DNA of 10,605 nucleotides from Collinsella sp. AF02-46-1 (GTDB taxonomy: Bacteria > Actinomycetota > Coriobacteriia > Coriobacteriales > Coriobacteriaceae). Below the pieces are notes generated by a model. That model saw only the letters and a list, made by a program, of their open reading frames with translations. It ran no database searches and was not told the DNA's origin. A program made the translations under genes and the position numbers. The number at the start of each line of letters is the position of its first letter. Positions within the stretch are counted from its first letter, which is position 1. This document shows positions 5,935 to 10,605 of the stretch, piece after piece. The stretch spans positions 1 to 10,605 of the forward strand of contig CAKXKM010000062.1 of NCBI GenBank assembly GCA_934876235.1, given 5' to 3'.

Positions 5935-7335
5935 ATGGCTTCTTCTGATGCAACACAACGAGCAGTCCTTGCCGGACTTTCGTGTGGGATCGGCCTTGCC
6001 GCTCCCGTGGTTATGTATGCCGCGACGCTGCCGTTTTCGTCGGTGAACGAGACGGTCGTGGCGGGTGCAGTTCCCTTCGCCGTGGGCGCGGTGGCGGGCG
6101 TGGGTATCTATGCCGCCTCGCTGGGTATCTCCGAGTATCGTGCGCAGCGTGAAGAGCGTCTGTTCCAGCCCGATGCCATGGGCGGTGCCGCCAATCTCAA
6201 TCAGCATCAAAGCGAGTTCAAGACCGCCTCGATTCCAGCTCAGCAGCAGGATGCGACTCCATACGCTGCGGCTTCTGCTTTTCAGGCTCAGTCGGAGCAG
6301 TCTACCTCGGCATTCCTTTCCGGCCTGACCGGTGCGTTCCAACGCCGTCATGCCGACGATGGTGTCCCTACCATCGCTCGAGCCGCAGATGCCATGGACG
6401 AGGCCGAGGCTTGGTCCATGATCGACAGCATGCTCGACGACGATTCGCCGGTTAGCTGCGACCCTGCGCGCTCGCGCGACGTCTATCAAGTCGCCATCGA
6501 CGAGCTCACCAACGGCGGGCAGACCGGCTCCTTCAATCGCGATGACATCGCCGCTGCGGCACGCGCCGTGTCTGGCTCCCAGGCCGCCCCTGCGGGCAGC
6601 ACGGCGGCTTTCGTGGCACTCGTTGCCAACGCGGCAGCCAATAACGCCTGCAGCGCTACCTCGGCGGACGCGAACGCTTCTGCCGACAATTCGTACGTTG
6701 ATGAAGCCATGGCCGCGGACGAGGAGGCCGTTGCCGCCCGCCGCGCCGCCGAAAGCTCGCTTTGGGGCGCTCCTGCCCAGCAGCAGGCGGCCGAGGCTGC
6801 GCCGTACATCGCAAACCTCGCCAGCATGCCTATCATCTCCGGTGTCGCGGACATCGATCTCGATGACCTCGATGAGCCTGCAGCCATCACCGCAACGATT
6901 GATGCCCAAGATCGCATCGACACCGGCGACCTTCCGGATGCCTCGCTTGAGGTTGATGTCCCCATGGCCGATTACTCGGGCCACGAGGACATGTGGGCCG
7001 CCGCCACCGCGATTCTGGACGAGATCGACGAGCCTGCTCCTGTTGCAGCCCCCGCTCCCGTCACTGCCCCTCAGCCTGCTGCACCCGCCTATGTCGGCCG
7101 TCACAGCGCTGTGTTCCCCGAGGATACTGCCCGCATCTCGCGCGAGAGCATCGAGCGAGCCGAGGCTATTGCCGCCGGCATTATGGAAAATCGTCGTCAC
7201 GAGCGCGTCAATCAGATCCTCGAGGAAGAGATCGAGCGCCTGCAGTCCTCTACCGCCAAGCGTACGGGCCGTGCCTATCTGAGCGTTATCGAGGGCGGTA
7301 CCGCCAGCTTCGCGCCGCTCCGCGCGGAGGCATAA
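5935..7335 (+). CDS. Uncharacterised membrane-anchored, Ala-rich protein
   Basis: I do not recognise this family. The start is ATG 5935 with GGGGAGA (5924-5930) five to six bases upstream; a TTG at 5908 is in frame but poorly placed. The 466-residue product begins with two hydrophobic segments, about 11-34 and 40-64, separated by a short polar turn (SSVNET). This suggests a hairpin anchor with both ends on the same side, probably the cytoplasm since RAQREERLF follows the second. Residues about 80-395 are Ala-rich and low complexity, with Gln-rich and acidic stretches (e.g. DIDLDDLDEP at 307-316) and a Pro/Ala linker (368-385). The C-terminal part (about 399-440) is Arg/Glu-rich and likely a coiled coil, ending ...GRAYLSVIEGGTASF. 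There is no catalytic motif or signal cleavage site. The VanZ-like gene follows seven bases after the stop. A scaffold or envelope role is only a guess. Confidence 0.8.
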   Translation: MASSDATQRAVLAGLSCGIGLAAPVVMYAATLPFSSVNETVVAGAVPFAVGAVAGVGIYAASLGISEYRAQREERLFQPDAMGGAANLNQHQSEFKTASIPAQQQDATPYAAASAFQAQSEQSTSAFLSGLTGAFQRRHADDGVPTIARAADAMDEAEAWSMIDSMLDDDSPVSCDPARSRDVYQVAIDELTNGGQTGSFNRDDIAAAARAVSGSQAAPAGSTAAFVALVANAAANNACSATSADANASADNSYVDEAMAADEEAVAARRAAESSLWGAPAQQQAAEAAPYIANLASMPIISGVADIDLDDLDEPAAITATIDAQDRIDTGDLPDASLEVDVPMADYSGHEDMWAAATAILDEIDEPAPVAAPAPVTAPQPAAPAYVGRHSAVFPEDTARISRESIERAEAIAAGIMENRRHERVNQILEEEIERLQSSTAKRTGRAYLSVIEGGTASFAPLRAEA

Positions 7336-7342
7336 CTTCTGC

Positions 7343-7792
7343 ATGGTTAAGATCAATCGAAAATGGGCGGTCGTGACCTGCCTGATGGCGCTCTTGATCT
7401 GGGGCAATTCGCTGGTTCCCGGCTCGGGGTCGGGCTCGCTGAGCCTAACGGTCATGGAAGCTATCCGCGGTTTCCTGCACGGTGTGGGACTTCCATATGC
7501 ATGGGTGACCAACTTTGTTGTTCGCAAGTGCGCGCATTTTACCGAGTATATGGTGCTCGGCATCCTGGCAACGCATGCCTTTGATTATGAGGGGCGGCGC
7601 ACCTTTGACGTGCTGCTGCCCACGGCGGTGTTCCTGCTGCTGATTCCTTCGATCGACGAGACGATTCAGCTTTTTGTGCCGGGACGCGCCGGCATGATCA
7701 CCGATGTGATGATCGACTGCTGTGGAGCGGCAACGGGCGTTGTGCTCCGATATCTCTTACGGCCGCTGATGCGCGCCAAAAAAGCCGCCTAG
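7343..7792 (+). CDS. VanZ-like family membrane protein
   Basis: Small integral membrane protein of 149 residues with about four hydrophobic segments (near 8-25, 64-80, 88-103 and 121-139). The family signature residues are present: RKCAHFTEYMVLGIL (61-75), DETIQLFVPGRAG (105-117) and DVMID (121-125). VanZ was named from the enterococcal teicoplanin-resistance cluster. Most chromosomal relatives have no established function, so a resistance role should not be assumed; no other van genes are present. The start is ATG 7343, with GGAGG at 7326-7330 inside the end of the previous gene, 12 bases away. The seven-base gap between genes suggests co-transcription and perhaps translational coupling. The TAG stop lies inside the following terminator stem. 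The tail is basic (MRAKKAA). Confidence 0.9.
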   Translation: MVKINRKWAVVTCLMALLIWGNSLVPGSGSGSLSLTVMEAIRGFLHGVGLPYAWVTNFVVRKCAHFTEYMVLGILATHAFDYEGRRTFDVLLPTAVFLLLIPSIDETIQLFVPGRAGMITDVMIDCCGAATGVVLRYLLRPLMRAKKAA

Positions 7793-7824
7793 GACGTATT
7801 GTTTGGTCCTAGGCGGCCTTTTTT
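7778..7824. terminator. Bidirectional terminator between convergent genes
   Basis: A perfect 12-base-pair stem, GCCGCCTAGGAC (7784-7795) with GTCCTAGGCGGC (7806-7817), has a 10-base loop. AAAAAA precedes it (7778-7783) and CTTTTTT follows (7818-7824), so it has a U tract in both directions. It ends the VanZ gene from the left and the ROK kinase gene from the right. Confidence 0.93.
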
Positions 7825-7834
7825 ATTTGAGGGC

Positions 7835-8797
7835 TTATATGAGGCGTGGTGGCGTCGTTCCGTAGGTCGGATTTGCCGGGCGCGCCACGCCCTGTGGGTG
7901 CGTCTGCTGCTGAAGCGCCTGTGCGCCCAGGGCCAGGCAGCCCATAATGCCCTGCTTGCCCTCGAGGCTGTTGTTGACGATATAGCTATCGATGTCGGCC
8001 ATCTCGGGCGTGACGATGTAGCCGTTGAGCATCTCGGCGCACTTCTTGCGTGCGAGCGGCACGATGGGGGTGTGATCGGCCACGCCGCCACCGATGACGA
8101 TCTTCTGCGGTGCGTAGCACAGGATGTAGGTCATGAGCGCCTGCGCCAGATAGCCGGCGAGCAGGCCCATGGCCTCCGGGTCATCGGCCATCTCTCCGGC
8201 GCTTTTGCCACCCCAGCGCTTTTTGACGCCGGGACCGGCGATGAGGCCCTCGAGGCAGTTGTCGTGGAAGGGGCAGCCGCTGTGCTCGCCGATGGTGTCG
8301 CGCGGGTCGCGCGTGACCAGGATGTGGCCGGCCTCGGGATGCATCATGCCGTGCACGAGCTTACCGCCCGAGAGCACGCCGGCGCCCACGCCGGTACCGA
8401 TGGTCAGATACACCACGTCAGTGAGGCCCTGGGCGCAACCAAAGGTGACCTCGCCCAGGCAGGCGACGTTGACGTCGGTGTCGTAGCCGCAGGGAATATT
8501 GAGCTCGTTTTGGATGGTGCCCAGCAGGTCAAAGTAGCGCCATGCCGTTTTGGGCGTCTCCAGGATCTTGCCGTATTGGGACGAGGCAGGGTTGACTGCG
8601 GTGGGGCCAAAGGCGCCGATGCCCAGCGCGGCGATGTCCTTGTCGGCAAACCATGCGTTGACGGCCTCAACGGTCTCCTGCGGGGTCGTGGTCGCAATCT
8701 GCTCGCGTTCCAGGACCGTGCCGTCTGCATAGCCCGTGGCGCAGACCATCTTGGTGCCGCCGGCCTCGAGCGCTCCGATAAGCTGCTGCTCTGCCAT
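7835..8797 (-). CDS. ROK family sugar kinase, probably fructokinase
   Basis: Predicted cytoplasmic ATP-dependent sugar kinase of 320 residues. The N-terminal phosphate-binding loop IGALEAGGTKMVCA (7-20), the sequence YDTDVNVACLGE (105-116) with likely catalytic base D108, the second nucleotide loop LTIGTGVGAG (131-140), and IVIGGGV (233-239) define the ROK fold. A zinc site is suggested by H158 and C175-x2-H178-x2-C181 (CPFHDNC), the arrangement known from the B. subtilis fructokinase YdhR/GmuE, to which the whole protein reads as similar. Fructose is therefore the favoured substrate; glucose or mannose cannot be excluded. The start is ATG 8797-8795, with GAGGA on the reverse strand at 8808-8804, five bases away. 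The C-terminal 25 residues (Gln/Pro-rich) extend past the usual end. It has its own promoter and is not linked to a sugar transporter here. Confidence 0.9.
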   Translation of the reverse strand: MAEQQLIGALEAGGTKMVCATGYADGTVLEREQIATTTPQETVEAVNAWFADKDIAALGIGAFGPTAVNPASSQYGKILETPKTAWRYFDLLGTIQNELNIPCGYDTDVNVACLGEVTFGCAQGLTDVVYLTIGTGVGAGVLSGGKLVHGMMHPEAGHILVTRDPRDTIGEHSGCPFHDNCLEGLIAGPGVKKRWGGKSAGEMADDPEAMGLLAGYLAQALMTYILCYAPQKIVIGGGVADHTPIVPLARKKCAEMLNGYIVTPEMADIDSYIVNNSLEGKQGIMGCLALGAQALQQQTHPQGVARPANPTYGTTPPRLI

Positions 8798-8832
8798 AGT
8801 ATTCCTCTCTGGACGAGTTGCTCCGTGACTAA

Positions 8833-8868
8833 AGTATAGCGCTCTAAAAAATAAATGAGGTCGCTATA
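8833..8868 (-). promoter_or_regulatory. Candidate ROK kinase promoter overlapped by an inverted repeat
   Basis: On the reverse strand TATACT (8838-8833) is a 5/6 -10, about 36 bases from the start codon; the -35 region is poor. TATAGCG (8835-8841) and its exact inverse CGCTATA (8862-8868) flank the promoter core, so a repressor or activator could bind both arms. No regulator gene is adjacent. Confidence 0.45.
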
Positions 8869-8909
8869 AAAAGAAACCTCATGGCCCAACGGGTTCACGA
8901 GGTTTCTTT
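8868..8909 (-). terminator. Rho-independent terminator after the aminotransferase
   Basis: A perfect 11-base-pair stem (8899-8909 with 8870-8880, AAAGAAACCTC/GAGGTTTCTTT) has an 18-base loop that can form a small inner CCC/GGG pairing. It is followed on the reverse strand by T residues through 8868. It lies 25 bases past the aminotransferase stop and separates it from the ROK kinase gene. Confidence 0.8.
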
Positions 8910-8933
8910 AGTGCCTTTAGTTACTGACCGTCC

Positions 8934-10115
8934 TTACCCGCGCGGGTTGATTTTATCACGTAGCGACTTGAGGTTCTCAAGCGCAGCGTTGAGCGTCTCG
9001 TCTCGCTTGGCAAAGTGGAAACGAATCAGATGGTTGACGGGCTCGCGGAAGAAGCTCGATCCGGGAACAGCGCCCACGCCCACCTTGGAGGCCAAATCCT
9101 CACAGAAGTCGAGGTCGCTGTCATAGCCAAACTCCGAGATATCCATCATCACATAGTAGGCGCCCTGCGGCACGTTGTGCTCAAGACCGATGCTATCGAG
9201 CCCCTGACAGAATAGGTCGCGCTTGGCGGTGTAGAGGTCGAGGACCTCCTGGTAATAGCTGTCGTCGAATTTGAGGGCGGTGACGACAGCTTCCTGCAGG
9301 GGAGCGGCAGCACCCACGGTGAGGAAGTCGTGGACCTTTTTAATGCGCTCGGTGATCTGGGCCGGGGCGATGGTGTAGCCCAGACGCCAGCCGGTGATGG
9401 AGTACGTCTTAGACAGCGAACTGCAGCTGATGGTTCGATCGAACATGCCGGGCAGCGTGGCCATATAGACGTGCTCGTGGGGCGCGTAGACGATGTGCTC
9501 GTATACCTCGTCGGTAATGCAGTAGGCGTCGTACTTTTTGCAGAGGTCGGCGATTAAGGTGAGCTCCTCGCGCGTAAAGACCTTGCCGCAGGGGTTGGAA
9601 GGGTTGCACAGGACGATGGCCTTGGGATCGTTGTCGCGGAAGGCCGCCTCGAGTGTCTCGCGGTCAAAGTCGAACGCAGGTGGGTTAAGCGGCACGTAGA
9701 TGGGCTCGGCACCCGAGAGGATCGTGTCGGCGCCGTAGTTCTCGTAGAATGGCGAGAAGATGACGACCTTGTCGCCGGGGTTTGTGACCGTCATCATGGC
9801 GGCCATCATGGCCTCGGTGGAGCCGCAGGTGACCACGATGTTCTCGTTGGGGTTGATCGGCATGCCCATAAAGTGCTCCTGCTTGGCGGCAAGCGCCTCA
9901 CGCATGGCCTGGGAGCCCCAGGTGATGGAGTACTGGTGATAGAGCGGCTTGGGGTCGCTGGCGATGGCGCTCAGGCTGTTGAGCAGCTGCGCCGGGGGAT
10001 CGAAGTCGGGGAAGCCCTGCGACAGGTTGACGGCGCCATACTTATTGGAGATGCGCGTCATGCGGCGGATGACCGAATCGGTAAACGTTGCCGTACGGTT
10101 GGAGAGTTCTTTCAT
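8934..10115 (-). CDS. Class I/II PLP-dependent aminotransferase
   Basis: Fold-type I pyridoxal-phosphate transaminase of 393 residues, expected in the cytoplasm. Visible family features: NLSQGFPDFDPP (30-41), typical of the kynurenine/methionine-type branch; GSTEAMMA (98-105) for the cofactor phosphate; NPSNPCGKVF (171-180); DEVYEHIVY (202-210) with the pyridine-contacting Asp and Tyr; SSLSKTYSITGWRLGY (232-247) with Schiff-base lysine K236; and the substrate-carboxylate arginine in HLIRFHF (R365). The exact amino-acid substrate cannot be read from the sequence. The start is ATG 10115-10113 because AAAGGA lies five bases before it on the reverse strand; another ATG six codons earlier (10133) lacks a ribosome binding site. 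It is transcribed towards the ROK kinase gene but a terminator separates them. I found no convincing promoter upstream. Confidence 0.93.
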   Translation of the reverse strand: MKELSNRTATFTDSVIRRMTRISNKYGAVNLSQGFPDFDPPAQLLNSLSAIASDPKPLYHQYSITWGSQAMREALAAKQEHFMGMPINPNENIVVTCGSTEAMMAAMMTVTNPGDKVVIFSPFYENYGADTILSGAEPIYVPLNPPAFDFDRETLEAAFRDNDPKAIVLCNPSNPCGKVFTREELTLIADLCKKYDAYCITDEVYEHIVYAPHEHVYMATLPGMFDRTISCSSLSKTYSITGWRLGYTIAPAQITERIKKVHDFLTVGAAAPLQEAVVTALKFDDSYYQEVLDLYTAKRDLFCQGLDSIGLEHNVPQGAYYVMMDISEFGYDSDLDFCEDLASKVGVGAVPGSSFFREPVNHLIRFHFAKRDETLNAALENLKSLRDKINPRG

Positions 10116-10199
10116 GCTTGTCCTTTCGAGCATTTGCAGTGGGGCAAGTTTACTCCTATGAAACCGGTGGGAATTGCTCGAAATGGTCTCGAAAAACTC

Positions 10200-10218
10200 T
10201 TTTCAAAATTCTTGAAAA
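10200..10218. repeat. Inverted repeat just upstream of the tRNA promoter
   Basis: TTTTCAA (10200-10206) and TTGAAAA (10212-10218) are perfect inverted arms with a five-base spacer, ending seven bases before the tRNA -35. Upstream, CTCGAAA occurs at 10177-10183 and 10188-10194 (11-base period) and inverted at 10124-10130. This could be an A/T-rich UP-like element or a regulator site shared with the divergent aminotransferase. Confidence 0.35.
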
Positions 10219-10225
10219 TTGGGGC

Positions 10226-10254
10226 TTGCATCGCGTGGCGTTCCTTGCAATAAT
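10226..10254 (+). promoter_or_regulatory. Promoter of the tRNA cluster
   Basis: TTGCAT (10226-10231), exactly 17 bases, then AATAAT (10249-10254, 5/6) lies about 27 bases before tRNA-His. It is divergent from the aminotransferase gene. Confidence 0.65.
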
Positions 10255-10280
10255 AGTCGAGCGCGAAGCGCACAGGACAC

Positions 10281-10358
10281 GGTGGGTGTAGCTCAGTTGG
10301 CTAGAGCGACGGGTTGTGGTCCCGTAGGTCGAGGGTTCGAGTCCCTTTACCCACCCCA
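10281..10358 (+). tRNA. tRNA-His (anticodon GTG)
   Basis: Complete cloverleaf with the GTG anticodon at 10316-10318 in an ACGGG/CCCGT stem, a T arm GAGGG-TTCGAGT-CCCTT, and an acceptor stem GTGGGTG/TACCCAC. The extra G at 10281 is the G-1 that pairs with discriminator C73 (10355), the hallmark of tRNA-His. CCA is encoded (10356-10358). Confidence 0.97.
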
Positions 10359-10380
10359 GTTCTTGCTTCGTGTTGATATC

Positions 10381-10456
10381 GGGTCGTTAGCTCAGTTGGT
10401 AGAGCAGGGGACTCTTAATCCCAAGGTCCAGGGTTCGACCCCCTGACGGCCCACCA
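10381..10456 (+). tRNA. tRNA-Lys (anticodon CTT), copy 1
   Basis: A 76-base cloverleaf. The acceptor stem GGGTCGT/ACGGCCC has one G-T wobble, the anticodon CTT is at 10414-10416 in loop CTCTTAA, the T loop is TTCGACC, the discriminator is A, and CCA is encoded at 10454-10456. It lies 22 bases after tRNA-His and is probably in the same transcript. Confidence 0.97.
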
Positions 10457-10469
10457 CACGATATCTCCT

Positions 10470-10495
10470 CTAAAGTCCGCTACGACGGACTTTAG
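10470..10495 (+). terminator. Hairpin between the two tRNA-Lys genes
   Basis: CTAAAGTCCG (10470-10479) pairs perfectly with CGGACTTTAG (10486-10495) around a six-base loop, 14 bases after copy 1. A short CTTT follows, so it may be a weak terminator or attenuator, or a processing signal. There is no obvious separate promoter for the second copy. Confidence 0.5.
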
Positions 10496-10499
10496 CTTT

Positions 10500-10575
10500 G
10501 GGTCGTTAGCTCAGTTGGTAGAGCAGGGGACTCTTAATCCCAAGGTCCAGGGTTCGACCCCCTGACGGCCCACCA
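10500..10575 (+). tRNA. tRNA-Lys (anticodon CTT), copy 2
   Basis: Identical over all 76 bases to the copy at 10381-10456, including the encoded CCA (10573-10575). The flanking sequences differ, so only the gene body is duplicated in the visible part. The window ends 30 bases later. Confidence 0.97.
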
Positions 10576-10605
10576 AAGCATGTTAAGACGGTCAGCGAAA
10601 GTTGG

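Noticed and set aside
5872..7563. 563-codon reverse frame opposite the membrane protein and VanZ genes
   Set aside because: It spans two forward genes including a recognised VanZ family member, and shows no motif or plausible start signal.
7343..7792. Glycopeptide-resistance function for the VanZ-like gene
   Set aside because: No vanA/H/X/R/S-type genes nearby, and chromosomal VanZ-like proteins are widespread with unrelated or unknown roles.
7799..8839. 346-codon forward frame opposite the ROK kinase gene
   Set aside because: Shadow of a gene with all ROK motifs on the reverse strand; it starts inside the terminator.
10219..10446. 75-codon forward frame across the tRNA genes
   Set aside because: It translates tRNA-His and tRNA-Lys sequence and is not a protein gene.

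Overview
This window reads as a chromosomal housekeeping segment of a high-GC Gram-positive bacterium, most likely a gut Coriobacteriia member such as Collinsella. That assignment is inference from general recognition: GC-rich coding with AT-richer gaps, a CarD-family gene, a very long Rho with an Ala/Pro/Arg-rich N-terminal extension, and actinobacterial-looking promoters. No search was run. No phage, transposase, CRISPR or plasmid genes are visible.

Layout, left to right. A CarD-like RNA polymerase-binding regulator runs leftwards off the edge (1-349). A divergent 340-base gap leads to argS (arginyl-tRNA synthetase, 692-2545), closed by a strong terminator. The gap 2625-3074 holds a large, almost perfect inverted-repeat element (27-base arms around 96 bases), a smaller palindromic motif, and a promoter with a long leader for rho (3075-5621). 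Two terminator hairpins follow rho. A promoter and a foldable leader precede a two-gene rightward unit: an unrecognised membrane-anchored Ala-rich protein (5935-7335) and a VanZ-family membrane protein (7343-7792). A bidirectional terminator separates this from two leftward genes: a ROK-family sugar kinase resembling fructokinase (7835-8797) and, upstream of it with its own terminator, a class I/II aminotransferase (8934-10115). The right end is a rightward tRNA cluster: tRNA-His(GTG) and two identical tRNA-Lys(CTT) genes with a hairpin between them.

Functionally, most of the window serves information processing: transcription initiation (CarD), transcription termination (Rho), tRNA charging (ArgRS) and tRNAs. 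The rest is one sugar-phosphorylation enzyme, one amino-acid transaminase and a membrane pair of unknown role. Each transcription unit appears to have its own terminator. The most unusual items are the 150-base inverted-repeat element before rho, the roughly 425-residue charged, low-complexity extension of Rho with AT-hook-like motifs, the unknown membrane protein paired with VanZ, and a CarD that seems to lack the tryptophan used by characterised homologues to hold open promoter DNA.
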